The notes: generated by a model not told the origin, from the sequence alone. DNA of 64,000 nucleotides from Cellulomonas denverensis (GCF_012396125.1 NZ_JAAXOX010000002.1:310001-374000), one strand, 5' to 3'. Shown: positions 44,587 through 53,517, numbered from the stretch's first letter. Numbers and translations: made by a program.

Positions 44587-45936
44587 TCAGCCCGCCACCG
44601 CGGTCCGCCGGGACGTGACGCCGGCCAGCAGCACCAGGCCGCCGGCGGCCGCGAAGACCGCGATCATCACCGGCGCCGGGTGGTCGGCCCGCAGCGCCAG
44701 GCTGAACGCGGCCGCGGCGGCGGTGCCGAGCAGTGCACCACCGGCGGACTCGACCAACACCGCGGCCCCGGCGGCGACGGTGGGTTCCACGCCGTCCTGC
44801 TCCACCGGCGGGTCGACCACCCGGTTCAGGGTGTCCAGGTAGCTAGAACCCATCCCGAGCCCCATCAGGGTCCAGGCCACCATGGCCACCGGGACGCCGC
44901 GGCCGCCGGGGTCCAGCACCGCCGCCGCCAGCCCGGCCAGCCCCAGCAACATCAGCGCCAGCGCCCCGGTCATCCGCCGCGGGTAGTGCGCCGCCGTGGC
45001 CGGCCAGCGCGCCACCGCCAACCCGGCGACCGCCCAGGCCATCCCACCGCAGGCCAGTGCCACTGCCGCCTGGCCCGCGGTGCCGCCCAGCCGGTCCTGT
45101 ACCAGGATCGCCACCACCGACCAGATGCCCAGGTGGGCAGCGGTGATCAGGCCCAGGGTGGCCACCGCCGCCGGACGGCCCCGGGCGGCGCGCAACGACC
45201 CGGCGGGCAGCAGGCCGCGCACGGCCGCCAGGGCCAGCACCGCCCCGGCCACACCGAGCGGCAGCGCCCACCAGCGCCCGTCGCCGAGCAGCCCGACCAG
45301 GGCCACACCGGCCGCCACCGCCAGCGCCCCGAGCACCGGTAGCCGCTGGTCCTGCTCGCCGAGCCGGCGCCGCAGTTGCCCGGCTGCCACCCACCGGGCC
45401 GCGAGCAGCAGCGGCAGGTACAGCACCATCGCCCACCGCCAGCCGACCGCGTGCGCCACCGCCCCGGCGTAGACCGGCCCGACCAGCGACGCGGCGACCC
45501 AGACCGCGTTGTACCCGGCCAGCACCACCCGCCGCCAGGTCGAGGGCAGAACCGTGACGATCGCGCTCAACGACACCGTGGCCATCGCACCGGTGGCCAG
45601 CCCGGTCACCGCCCGCCCGGCGACGAAGACCGCGACGGTCGGGGCGACGGCCGCCAGCGCCGCACCGGCCACGGTCGCCCCGGTCAGCACCAGCAGCACC
45701 CGGTCCGCCCGGAACCGGGCCAGCAGCGCCGGGCCCCAGGGCATGGTCACGAACATCGCCACCTGCGCCGAGGCGGTGATCACCCCGTACAGGTGCCGGG
45801 CGTCCAGTTCCGCGGCGACCACCGGGACGATGGTGGACAGCAGGTAGCTCTGGATGCCGGCCACCAGCTCCAGGGTCAGCAGGGCGCAGGCGAGGACGGC
45901 GGGATGCCGGGCCATCCCGGTGGCCGGGATGCTCAT
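44587..45936 (-). CDS. MFS transporter
   Basis: 449 residues with 12-14 hydrophobic helices. The N-terminal half has the MFS A-type loop GPALLARFRADRVLLVLTG and the antiporter-like AGRAVTGLATGAMATVSLSA. Such DHA-type carriers export drugs or metabolites; substrate unknown. Upstream 120 bp separate it from the HAD gene. Start ATG 45936; no strong Shine-Dalgarno. A TATCGT hexamer about 90 nt upstream could be a -10. Confidence 0.9.
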   Translation of the reverse strand: MSIPATGMARHPAVLACALLTLELVAGIQSYLLSTIVPVVAAELDARHLYGVITASAQVAMFVTMPWGPALLARFRADRVLLVLTGATVAGAALAAVAPTVAVFVAGRAVTGLATGAMATVSLSAIVTVLPSTWRRVVLAGYNAVWVAASLVGPVYAGAVAHAVGWRWAMVLYLPLLLAARWVAAGQLRRRLGEQDQRLPVLGALAVAAGVALVGLLGDGRWWALPLGVAGAVLALAAVRGLLPAGSLRAARGRPAAVATLGLITAAHLGIWSVVAILVQDRLGGTAGQAAVALACGGMAWAVAGLAVARWPATAAHYPRRMTGALALMLLGLAGLAAAVLDPGGRGVPVAMVAWTLMGLGMGSSYLDTLNRVVDPPVEQDGVEPTVAAGAAVLVESAGGALLGTAAAAAFSLALRADHPAPVMIAVFAAAGGLVLLAGVTSRRTAVAG

Positions 45937-46056
45937 GTCCCGGGTGCGGCGGACACCGCGGGGCGGGCAGGTGCCGTCCGGACCGGTGAGCAGCGGCGCT
46001 GCCGGGTCGCGGGCATATCCGGACGATACCGACAGCCCGGGTCGGCGGTCGCCTGA

Positions 46057-46731
46057 TCAGTGCAGCTTGTCCAGCACGTCGCCCGCGCCGATCCGGGCCA
46101 GGTCCGCCACCGTGACATCGGCCAGCGACCCGGTGACGCTCAGCCCCGGCAGGTCCGGGATCGCGGTGAACACCTCCACCGCCAGCACCCGGCCGCCCGC
46201 GGCCACCGCCGATCCGATGCCGGAGGGCGAGTCCTCCACGATCACGCAGTCGTGCACGTCGACCCCGAGCAGGTCGGCAGCGGTCAGGTACGGCTCCGGG
46301 TGCGGCTTGGCGTGCTCGACGTCGTCCCCGGCCACCACGGCGGCGAACACCCCGGCGACCTCGGCGAACGGCAGCGCCAGGTTCCGGTAGGAGGAGGTCA
46401 CCAGCGCCTGCGGCACGCCGGCTTCCGCCAGTGCGACCAGCAGATCGCGGGCACCGGGCTGCCAGGGGGTGCTGGCCGCGACGCCCGCACGGACCCGGAC
46501 GCTCAGGTACTCGATGATCTCGTCCGACGACAGGTCGACGCCGCGGGACTGCAGGATGCCCGCCGAGGTGGTCAGCGGGTTGCCGACCAGGGACAGCCCG
46601 TCCTCGTGCGTCCACTGCCCACCCCAGGAGTGCACCAGCTCGGTCTCGGCGGCCATCCACAGCGGCTCGGTGTTGACCAGCGTGCCGTCCATGTCCCAGA
46701 GCACAGCGGTGGGAAGGGCGGGGTGCGGCAC
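46057..46731 (-). CDS. HAD-superfamily sugar-phosphatase/phosphomutase-like hydrolase
   Basis: 224 residues. Motif I LWDMDGTLVNTEP (Asp13 and Asp15), motif II LVTSSY, motif III/IV AKPHPEPYLTAADLLG and CVIVEDSPSGIGSAVAAG. Matches the beta-phosphoglucomutase/DOG phosphatase branch. GTG 46731 has AGGAG at 5 nt. No metabolic neighbours define its substrate. Confidence 0.92.
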   Translation of the reverse strand: MPHPALPTAVLWDMDGTLVNTEPLWMAAETELVHSWGGQWTHEDGLSLVGNPLTTSAGILQSRGVDLSSDEIIEYLSVRVRAGVAASTPWQPGARDLLVALAEAGVPQALVTSSYRNLALPFAEVAGVFAAVVAGDDVEHAKPHPEPYLTAADLLGVDVHDCVIVEDSPSGIGSAVAAGGRVLAVEVFTAIPDLPGLSVTGSLADVTVADLARIGAGDVLDKLH

Positions 46732-46778
46732 GGGAACTCCTGTCGGGTCGGGATGACGGCACTGGAAGGCTAACCGTT

Positions 46779-46806
46779 CCCGCGGCCGGGAGCTGTCCGG
46801 CGCGGG
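46779..46806 (-). terminator. Terminator hairpin after the LuxR gene
   Basis: CCCGCG-g-CCGG pairs with CCGG-CGCGGG (one-base bulge), loop GAGCTGT, beginning 2 nt after the LuxR stop. Confidence 0.7.
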
Positions 46807-46808
46807 GC

Positions 46809-49349
46809 TCAGAGCTTCGGCAGCCGCAGCAGGTCCGCCCGGGAGGTGAAGTCCAGCTTGGCCAGGATGTGGCTCATGTGGTTCTCCACCGTCCGCAGCG
46901 AGAGCGCCAGCTCCTCGGCGATCTCCCGGTTGGTGGCGCCGGAGCGGGCCATCGCGGCGACCTCCCGCTCCCGGGTGGTCAGCGCCCGGGTGGACACGTA
47001 GTCGCGGGTCTCGCCGAAGGTCTCCCGGCTGCGCACCCGGGCCGAGCGCATGTCCAGCTCGGTGATGCTGCGCCGGGCGGTGGCAACCACCGGGAAGCTG
47101 ACATCCGGCCGGATCAGCGCCAGGGCCTGCTCGGCGAGTTCGCGGTCGTCCTGCACCACGGCCTCGTGCAGCTGCACCACCGGGGCGAGCAGCGGGATCG
47201 GGGTGCGGTCGATCACCTCACCGAGGCGGGTGACCTGCTGTTCGGTCAGCGGGCCCGCCATGGCGCACCAGTGGTGCAGCGCGGCGTAGTCCAGTCCCTC
47301 GCGCGCCAGGTCCTCCCCCGCGGCCCACAGTGCGTCGGGGTCGGTCGTGCCGTTGGTGGCCAGGGTGACCTCGGACTCGGCGACCGCCCGGTACGAGTGC
47401 AGCGCCGGGCGCTGGCGGCACAGCGGCCCGTCCAGTTCGGCGAGCAGCCGGCGGGCCAGGGTGACATCGCCCTCGCGCGCCCGCAGCAGCGCGCCGAGCG
47501 AGAGCATCCGGGACTGGAAGGTGAGCTCGATCGGGCCGACCGGGCCCAGGCGGAGGGCGGCACTGGCGACCAGCCAGGCGGTCCGGGGCTGGCCGAGGTA
47601 GAGCATCGCCTCCGCCAGGACGCAGGCGTGCACCCGGATGCCGCAGGCGTCCAGCCGCTCGTAGGCCCGGTCCAGCATGCTGCGTTCCCAGCGGGCGGCG
47701 GCCTCCAGCTCATTGCGGGCGATCAGGATCTCGCCGTGGATGCCGTCCAGGTAGTTGCGGGCCCGGCGGTGGATCGGCCGCGCGTCCTCGCAGACCGACA
47801 TCGCCTCGGTCAGCCGCCCGGCGTCCAGCAGGGTGGCGGCGCGGTAGACGGCGATCCACCCGTCGATGCCGGGGTGGCCGACGGTGGGGCCGCGCCGGCC
47901 GGTGAGCTCGTCGGCGGTGGCACCGGAGGCGATCGCGTCCAGCACCCGGATCCGGGTGCTGCGGGCCTCGGCGGCGATCGCGGTCGCGTTGGCACCCGGC
48001 TCGATCGAGACCTGGCCCTCGCCGGACCAGCACTGCCACAGCTCGCGCATCAGCAGGAACAGGGCCAGGTCGGCCGGCGAGTCGTCCGCGCCGAACTCGG
48101 TGCCGGACAGCACCGCCCGGACCTGCACCGGCTTCGAGCGGCGCAGCAACCGGCCCAGGTACTCGTTCGCATGCGACAGGCTGGGATCGAGTTGCCAGCG
48201 GGCACGGGCCATCGCCTCGTCCGAGGCCGACTGGTTGCCGACCACGCCGTCCAGTTCGGTGGACCGCTGCCAGAACTCGTCGGTGTCCAGCACGGACATG
48301 TCGGTGAGCATCTGCCCGGGCTGTTCCAGGTTCGACCACACCGAAAGTGCGTCGACCTCCTCCCGGGCCGGCACCGCATCGGCGATCTCCTGCCGCCGGA
48401 ACCGGGTGATCCGGGCCCGCAGCGCCTGGCCGAGCGCCGGGGGCGACACCGCCACCGTCGGGGTGCCGTCCACCGCGGGGGCCAACACGATCCGGCGCCG
48501 GGCGGCCAGCGACTCCCAGACCGCCATCGGGTGCACGTCCGCCGCCTGCGCCAGCGGGATCGGGCCGGACCAGGACAGCACCTCGAGCGCTCGGACCTCC
48601 TCCTCCGGCAGCAGCGCGGTCATGGCGTGTGCGACCGCGTCCAGCGGGATGTCGTCCACCGGCTTGACCTGCGCCCACACCCCCTGGACCCGGGCGAAGG
48701 CGCCGCTGAACCGGGCGGCGTCGATCAGGGCGGAGGCGACCTTCGGGTTGCCCGCCGAGCGCGCGGAGATGGTGGACACCAGCGCGACATCGGTCGGCCC
48801 GCCCAGCAGGTGACCGGCGAGCTGGCTCATCGCGACGAAGCCCAGGGCCCGGGTCGGCACCTCGGCGGGCGCCCGCTCCGCCACCACCGCCCCGAGCCGG
48901 GTGTTCGACGTCGCGGACAGGTCGGTGGCGCTGGACATCACGACCCGGGTGGCGGTCCGGCGCATCACCTGCGCCACCACGGCGATGGTGCCCTCGTCCA
49001 TCCGGTCGACGTCGTCCAGGAACAGGAACGGCTGCTCCGAGGACAGCTCCCCCACCAGCCAGGTGACGAAGGTGCTCTCGGTCGGCGGGCCGCTGCGCAG
49101 GGTGGGGGCCGAGGGGTGGGTGCGCAGCGCACTGAACGGCGCCGAGCCGGCCGCGCGGATCATCAGCACCTCGGGCCGCCGCCGGGACAGCACCCCGACC
49201 ACCTCGCACAGGGTGGTGGTCAGCCCGGAGCCGGAGTCGCCGCGCACGACCACGTCGCGCCCGAGCGAGAGCCAGTCCAGGACGGCACGCACCGTCTGGT
49301 CGAAGTGCACCGTCTGGCCGTTCGTCCCGCGCTCCGGCACCGCACTCAT
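46809..49349 (-). CDS. Large LuxR-family regulator with a degenerate NTPase domain
   Basis: 846 residues. N-terminal STAND/AAA-like NTPase: P-loop position GDSGSGLTTTL (about 38-48) has Leu where Lys is required; Walker B FLFLDDVDRMD (about 108-118) is intact. The middle is helical repeat sequence. C-terminal LuxR helix-turn-helix: TTREREVAAMARSGATNREI then LSLRTVENHMSHILAKL (about 785-835). Overall shape is LAL/MalT-like. Loss of the Walker Lys suggests weak or no ATP hydrolysis. It stands alone with its own terminator; target genes unknown. The upstream region holds nested palindromes. Confidence 0.9.
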   Translation of the reverse strand: MSAVPERGTNGQTVHFDQTVRAVLDWLSLGRDVVVRGDSGSGLTTTLCEVVGVLSRRRPEVLMIRAAGSAPFSALRTHPSAPTLRSGPPTESTFVTWLVGELSSEQPFLFLDDVDRMDEGTIAVVAQVMRRTATRVVMSSATDLSATSNTRLGAVVAERAPAEVPTRALGFVAMSQLAGHLLGGPTDVALVSTISARSAGNPKVASALIDAARFSGAFARVQGVWAQVKPVDDIPLDAVAHAMTALLPEEEVRALEVLSWSGPIPLAQAADVHPMAVWESLAARRRIVLAPAVDGTPTVAVSPPALGQALRARITRFRRQEIADAVPAREEVDALSVWSNLEQPGQMLTDMSVLDTDEFWQRSTELDGVVGNQSASDEAMARARWQLDPSLSHANEYLGRLLRRSKPVQVRAVLSGTEFGADDSPADLALFLLMRELWQCWSGEGQVSIEPGANATAIAAEARSTRIRVLDAIASGATADELTGRRGPTVGHPGIDGWIAVYRAATLLDAGRLTEAMSVCEDARPIHRRARNYLDGIHGEILIARNELEAAARWERSMLDRAYERLDACGIRVHACVLAEAMLYLGQPRTAWLVASAALRLGPVGPIELTFQSRMLSLGALLRAREGDVTLARRLLAELDGPLCRQRPALHSYRAVAESEVTLATNGTTDPDALWAAGEDLAREGLDYAALHHWCAMAGPLTEQQVTRLGEVIDRTPIPLLAPVVQLHEAVVQDDRELAEQALALIRPDVSFPVVATARRSITELDMRSARVRSRETFGETRDYVSTRALTTREREVAAMARSGATNREIAEELALSLRTVENHMSHILAKLDFTSRADLLRLPKL

Positions 49350-49492
49350 CCGTCATCCCCCCGACGCCGATCCGGCGGTCGCTCCGCCGTCAGGGACCAC
49401 GATCCTGTGCGTCCGGGTGGTCACCCATGGGTACCCGGTGGTGTTTGGGTGGTGTCGGTGCCCGGAGTGCCGGAATGTCGCAGGATCGGGGG

Positions 49493-49527
49493 GACCACTC
49501 ACCCGCGGCGATGAGTGGTCGCCGCGG
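49493..49527. promoter_or_regulatory. Two overlapping, mutually exclusive inverted repeats upstream of the LuxR gene
   Basis: GACCACTCA/TGAGTGGTC (49493-49501 with 49512-49520) and CCGCGGCGA/TCGCCGCGG (49503-49511 with 49519-49527) are each 9 bp and perfect; the right arm of the first lies in the loop of the second. Nearby at 49423-49436 are back-to-back palindromes ACCCATGGGT and GGGTACCC. Could be operators or an RNA switch. Seen directly; role unknown. Confidence 0.5.
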
Positions 49528-49552
49528 TGCCGGAGGTGGTGCGCCCTCGGGA

Positions 49553-49594
49553 GGGGTGCCCCGGTGCTGAGCAGGGTCGACACCGGGGCACCCC
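49553..49594 (-). terminator. Terminator after the DUF5692 gene
   Basis: GGGGTGCCCCGGTG (49553-49566) and CACCGGGGCACCCC (49581-49594), a 14-bp perfect stem with a 14-nt loop, 3 nt past the stop of the DUF5692 gene. Confidence 0.85.
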
Positions 49595-49597
49595 GGC

Positions 49598-50545
49598 TCA
49601 GGCCGGCACCGGCACCCGCTCCTGGCGCTCCTCGGCCACCACCCGCTGGTAGGAGGCGAGGCCGGTGTACAGCTCGGCACCGGTCAGGGGGTTGCGGCGG
49701 GTGCGGACGATCCGGCGGACCTGGTAGACCGCCAGCGCCACGTTCGACGCCAGCGACAGCGCACTGACCAGGAACAGCGCCGCCGGGTCGTGCGAGGCCT
49801 CCACGGCGAACCGCGAGGAGCTGACGAAGGTCGGCACCGCCATCGTGAACATCATCCACAGCGCGAGGGTGTGCGCCCGGTGCTGCAGCCACGCCCCGCG
49901 CTTGAACACGAACGCCGGGATGGTGCAGGAGATCAGCAGCGCGGCGCCGGCGTAGAAGGCGTGGTCACCGACGCAGTTGTAGACGTAGGCGAAGTTCCAC
50001 AGGTCGTAGGGGATGATCCAGAACCAGAGCATGTCCGGCCAGATCATGTCCCGGGACTTCGACCGGCTGATGTAGATCCCGGCCCAGCCGCAGATGGTCA
50101 CCAGGTTGAGGATGCCGGCGATGCCGTTCATCACGTTCCACGGCCCGGGCACCATGTAGACCCCGTCGACCACGCCCTCGCTCATCCCGGCGACCTGGAA
50201 GTCGCGCAGCACGGCCTCGGCGATGTTGATCGCCAGGATCACCGCCGGGAACGCCAGCGCCCAGCGCTTGGCCGCGAGCTTCGGGTGGTAGCGCAGCGCC
50301 ATGAAGCCCAGGCAGCCGGTCAGCGCGGAGTACACCTTGACCCAGTGGAACCAGGTGCCGGTGCTCGACCCGGCGCCCGCGGTCTGCGGCCAGACGAAGA
50401 TGGTCAGCACGATCGGCAGCGCGACGAAGAACGCCAGCCCGGCCGCCCGCCAGCGCCGGGTCACCTCGTTCAGGCCGATCAGCGCCGCCAGGACGACACA
50501 CCACATCACCCCCGAGTACCAGGGGATCGATTCGAACAGGAACAC
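49598..50545 (-). CDS. DUF5692-like multi-pass membrane protein
   Basis: 315 residues with about eight hydrophobic helices. It has many aromatic residues: FLFESIPWYSGVMWCVVLAA at the start, PGPWNVMNGIAGI and WFWIIPYDLWNFAYVYNCVGD in the middle. I recall this pattern as DUF5692, a family without known function. GTG 50545 has AAGGAGG 5 nt upstream. It lies 24 bp after a tetR gene on the same strand and ends in a strong terminator, so the two form a compact operon, likely a TetR-controlled membrane protein. Confidence 0.75.
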   Translation of the reverse strand: MFLFESIPWYSGVMWCVVLAALIGLNEVTRRWRAAGLAFFVALPIVLTIFVWPQTAGAGSSTGTWFHWVKVYSALTGCLGFMALRYHPKLAAKRWALAFPAVILAINIAEAVLRDFQVAGMSEGVVDGVYMVPGPWNVMNGIAGILNLVTICGWAGIYISRSKSRDMIWPDMLWFWIIPYDLWNFAYVYNCVGDHAFYAGAALLISCTIPAFVFKRGAWLQHRAHTLALWMMFTMAVPTFVSSSRFAVEASHDPAALFLVSALSLASNVALAVYQVRRIVRTRRNPLTGAELYTGLASYQRVVAEERQERVPVPA

Positions 50546-50568
50546 GGTCGCCTCCTTGCGAACGGGTA

Positions 50569-51165
50569 CTACCGAGGGGGACGGTCGACGAGGTCGAGCC
50601 GGAGGGTCTGGCGGACCAGGGCGGCTAGCACCTGGTCGGGGGTGTCAGGCTCGGTGCGGACCAGCCCGACCAGGCCGTGCAGCAGCACGACGAAGGTGGA
50701 GCGGACGTGGTCGATCGCCAGCTCGTGCCGGGCGGCGTAGGCCTCGACGGTGGTCAGCTGCAGGGTGTCGACCACCGCGGTCACCGCCCGGTCCACGAAC
50801 TGCTGGTACAGCGCCGCGTTCTCCACCCGGTGCAGGTCGGCGCGCAGCGGGTCGTCCGGGCGGGTCTGGGCCCGGAACAGCGCGATCACGTCCCGCAGCG
50901 CCCCGTCGATGTCCCCGACGGTGCGGCCGGCGTCCCATGCGCGCACCGAGGCGGCGAAGGCCTCGACCCGGCGGTCCAGCACCCCGTCCAGCAGGTCGGC
51001 GGCGGTCGGGAAGTAGTGGTAGACGAGCCCGCGGGTCACCCCGGCGGCCCGGGCGACGTCGCTGACCGTGGTCCGGCTGATCCCGCGCTCGGCGTAGACC
51101 CGCTCGGCGGCGTCCAGCAGCTCGGCGCGCCGCGCCTCCGGGGCCAGGACCGTACGACTGCTCAC
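50569..51165 (-). CDS. TetR-family regulator
   Basis: 198 residues. N-terminal helix-turn-helix RRAELLDAAERVYAERG, TTVSDVARAAGVTRGLVYHYFP (about 31-52); C-terminal ligand domain unique. GTG 51165 is set by TAGGTT 6 nt upstream (leaderless). Two palindromes in its promoter suggest autoregulation and control of the downstream DUF5692 gene. Confidence 0.92.
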   Translation of the reverse strand: MSSRTVLAPEARRAELLDAAERVYAERGISRTTVSDVARAAGVTRGLVYHYFPTAADLLDGVLDRRVEAFAASVRAWDAGRTVGDIDGALRDVIALFRAQTRPDDPLRADLHRVENAALYQQFVDRAVTAVVDTLQLTTVEAYAARHELAIDHVRSTFVVLLHGLVGLVRTEPDTPDQVLAALVRQTLRLDLVDRPPR

Positions 51166-51171
51166 AGCTCG

Positions 51172-51214
51172 AACCTAGGACTCATTGACACATCGTCAAT
51201 GGGACGATCGTCCC
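51172..51214 (-). promoter_or_regulatory. Promoter and TetR operators of the tetR-DUF5692 operon
   Basis: Minus strand: -35 TTGACG (51199-51194), 16-bp spacer, -10 TAGGTT (51177-51172), 6 nt, GTG. The -35 sits inside CATTGAC-N5-GTCAATG (51183-51201). Next to it is the 14-bp perfect palindrome GGGACGATCGTCCC (51201-51214). The second site could also form a hairpin after the glycosylase-like gene stop (GACGATC/GATCGTC). Confidence 0.65.
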
Positions 51215-51221
51215 CGGATCG

Positions 51222-52103
51222 TCAGAGCACGGCGGCGCAGACCTGGACGAGTCGGGCACGCAGTCCGGCCGCCCGGTCGGCGAAGGCGCGCTGACGCCGC
51301 ACGTACTCGGCCTTGCCCTCCGGGGTCTCGATCGGTACCGGCGCCAGCCCGTACCCGCTGACGTCGTAGGGCGAGGCCTGCATGTCGGTGATCCGGATCT
51401 CGGCGGCCAGCTCGAAGCAGTCCAGCAGCAGGTCGCCCGGACACAGCGGGCCGAGCTTCTGCGCCCACTTGTACAGGTCCATGTTCGCGTGCAGGCAGCC
51501 GCCCTGGTCGTCGGCGGCCTGGCTCTCCCGGGTCGGGCGCAGGGTGTTCAGCGGCGCCGCCTGCGGGGTGAAGAACCGGTAGGCGTCGATGTGCGTGCAC
51601 CGGATCCGGTGCGACTCCACCACGGCATCGGTGCCGGACTCCCCCAGGCGCAGCGGCAGCGCGTGCCGGTGCTCGCCGGGGCCCTGGCGGTAGACCATCG
51701 CCCACTCGTGCAGCCCGAAGCAGCCGGTGGCCGCGGGCCGGGCGGCGACCGCGGACAGCAACCCGTGCACGAAGCGCACCGTGTCGCCGCGGTCGGCGAG
51801 CAGGGCGGGCAGATCGAGCCGCACCGCCCCGTCGTCGCCGGTGCGGTACCAGCGCCACCCGGTGTGCGGGGCCGGGGCGTCGCCGGGCAGCAGGGCCACG
51901 CCGGCGCCCGGGTGCCAGCGGCGCAGTTGGGCGGGTTTGGCCGAGTAGTAGTCGAACAGGAAGTCCTCGACCGCGTGCTTCTCCCGCTGGCCGGTGCGCT
52001 CCCGGTGCCCGGCGGTGAGCGCGTCGGCCCGGTCGGCGTGCGCGGCGGCCAGTGCGGTCCACCGGTCGGCGGCGAGCGCGGCGGTGCCGGGCGGGAGAGT
52101 CAC
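51222..52103 (-). CDS. Conserved actinobacterial protein annotated elsewhere as 3-methyladenine DNA glycosylase-like
   Basis: 293 residues. Blocks include KHAVEDFLFDYYSAKPAQLRRWHPG (in pieces), HEWAMVYRQGP, HRIRCTHIDAYRFFTPQAAPLN, CLHANMDLYKWAQKLGPLCPG and DLLLDCFELAAEIR. I recall homologues labelled 3-methyladenine DNA glycosylase, but I see no HhH-GPD or AlkA fold, so that label is doubtful and the function is best left open. GTG 52103 overlaps the EamA stop as GTGA, so it is the third gene of the tetR-eamA operon. Confidence 0.72.
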   Translation of the reverse strand: MTLPPGTAALAADRWTALAAAHADRADALTAGHRERTGQREKHAVEDFLFDYYSAKPAQLRRWHPGAGVALLPGDAPAPHTGWRWYRTGDDGAVRLDLPALLADRGDTVRFVHGLLSAVAARPAATGCFGLHEWAMVYRQGPGEHRHALPLRLGESGTDAVVESHRIRCTHIDAYRFFTPQAAPLNTLRPTRESQAADDQGGCLHANMDLYKWAQKLGPLCPGDLLLDCFELAAEIRITDMQASPYDVSGYGLAPVPIETPEGKAEYVRRQRAFADRAAGLRARLVQVCAAVL

Positions 52104-52972
52104 CGGGTCAGGGTACGGCGCACCCGCGAGGGCAGGGTCAGCACCACCAGGGACAGCCCGACCGCCGCCACCCCGACCCAGCCGACCGGTCCGAGCCGTT
52201 CGCCGACCACCAGCACCGCCAGCAGCGCGGCGACCGCGGGTTCCAGCAGGGTCAGGGCCAGGGCGGTGCTGACCGGCACCCGGGCCAGCCCCCAGCCGAA
52301 CAGCAGGTAGCCGCCGCACATCGGCACCAGCGCGAGGTAGGCGGCGACCGCGATCCCGTGCCGGGCGGCGATCAACTCCGGCGCGGTGACCGCGATCACC
52401 GGCAGCAGCAGCACGCCCCCCGCGCCGAACACCGCCCCCATCGCGGCCCGGGACGGGACCCCCGCGGCCATCAGTCGCGCCGCCGCCCAGGAGTAACCGG
52501 CATAGGTGGCCCCGGCGACCAGTCCGAGCAGGATGCCGGGCACCGAGGCCCGGCCGTCGCCGTGGCCCAAGCCGAGCAGCAGCACCCCACCGATCCCGAG
52601 CCCGGCACCGGCGACCCAGCGCCGGGTCAGCCGCCGCCCGTCCCGCCAGCGTTCCAGGGCGGCGGCGGCCAGCGGGGCGGAGCCGATCGACACCACCGTG
52701 CCGACCGCGACCCCGGCCAGGTGCATCGCGCTGTAGAACGCCAATGGGTAGCCGGCCACGCACAGGGCGCCGACGAGGACCAGCCCGAGGTGCGGCCGGA
52801 GCAGGCCCCGGTCGCGCCAGCCGCCGGACAGCGCCGCCTGCCCGAGTCCGCCGAGACCCATCGCGGCCGCTCCGACCGCCAGCGGCCCGGCGGTGGTCTG
52901 GGCGGCGGCCGTCCCGGTGGTGCCCCAGAGCACCGCGGTGACCAGCACCGCGAGGACGCCGAGCCGGTTCAC
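52100..52972 (-). CDS. EamA/DMT-family transporter
   Basis: 290 residues, ten hydrophobic helices in two EamA repeats: LAVLVTAVLWGTTGTAAAQT at the start and GILLGLVAGATYAGYSWAAA in the second half, ending LLEPAVAALLAVLVVGERL. RhtB/YdcZ-like exporters of amino acids or metabolites; substrate unknown. GTG 52972 overlaps the tetR stop as GTGA, and the next gene overlaps the same way, so the operon is translationally coupled. Confidence 0.9.
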   Translation of the reverse strand: MNRLGVLAVLVTAVLWGTTGTAAAQTTAGPLAVGAAAMGLGGLGQAALSGGWRDRGLLRPHLGLVLVGALCVAGYPLAFYSAMHLAGVAVGTVVSIGSAPLAAAALERWRDGRRLTRRWVAGAGLGIGGVLLLGLGHGDGRASVPGILLGLVAGATYAGYSWAAARLMAAGVPSRAAMGAVFGAGGVLLLPVIAVTAPELIAARHGIAVAAYLALVPMCGGYLLFGWGLARVPVSTALALTLLEPAVAALLAVLVVGERLGPVGWVGVAAVGLSLVVLTLPSRVRRTLTR

Positions 52973-53511
52973 CGCCGGTCCGGGCCGAGCAGCGCCGCCG
53001 CCAGGGCCCGGGCGTGTGCGATTCGCTCCGGCCCACCCTCCAGGCCGGCCCGGGCCATCGACCCCTCCAGTAGGAAGGACAGGTGTTCGGCCAGCGGCCC
53101 GGCGTGGCCGGCCAGGATCGCCTCGACCTGCTCCTTGTGCCGCCGGACTGCCGACCGGCCCGGATCGCCGACCGGGAGTTCGGCGGCGGCGTTCAGCAGC
53201 CCGCAGCCGCGGAAGCCGTGCTCGTGCGCCGATTCGGCGTGGTCGGCGTAGGCGTCGAAGACCGCCAGCACCCGGCCCCGGTGGTCGTCCTCGGCCAGGG
53301 GGGCCACCCGGGCGGCGTACAGCCCCAGCCACTCCTGGTGCCGGGCATCCAGATAGGCGGCGACCAGGGCCGACTTGGAGCCGAAGGTGTTGTACAGGCT
53401 CATCTTGGCCACCCCGGCCTCGGCGATGATCGCGTCGATCCCGGTGGCGGCGATCCCCCGGTCGTAGAACAGCCGGGCGGCGGCGGTCAGCAGGCGGTCG
53501 CGGGCGGTCAT
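52969..53511 (-). CDS. TetR/AcrR-family regulator
   Basis: 180 residues. DNA-binding region RLLTAAARLFYDRGIAATGI, IIAEAGVAKMSLYNTFGSK (about 6-46), of the AcrR type with the SLYNTFGSK recognition helix. The ligand domain has a conserved GFRGCGLLNAAAEL. ATG 53511 has TACAGT 6 nt upstream. An operator palindrome overlaps its -10, so autoregulation and control of the eamA gene are likely. Confidence 0.92.
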   Translation of the reverse strand: MTARDRLLTAAARLFYDRGIAATGIDAIIAEAGVAKMSLYNTFGSKSALVAAYLDARHQEWLGLYAARVAPLAEDDHRGRVLAVFDAYADHAESAHEHGFRGCGLLNAAAELPVGDPGRSAVRRHKEQVEAILAGHAGPLAEHLSFLLEGSMARAGLEGGPERIAHARALAAALLGPDRR

Positions 53512-53517
53512 GCCGCC

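Noticed and set aside
46869..49514. Long plus-strand open frame opposite the LuxR gene
   Set aside because: Composition typical of GC-rich antisense frames (Gly/Arg/Pro/Val), no start signal, no family match. The minus-strand LuxR protein has clear HTH and Walker B motifs.
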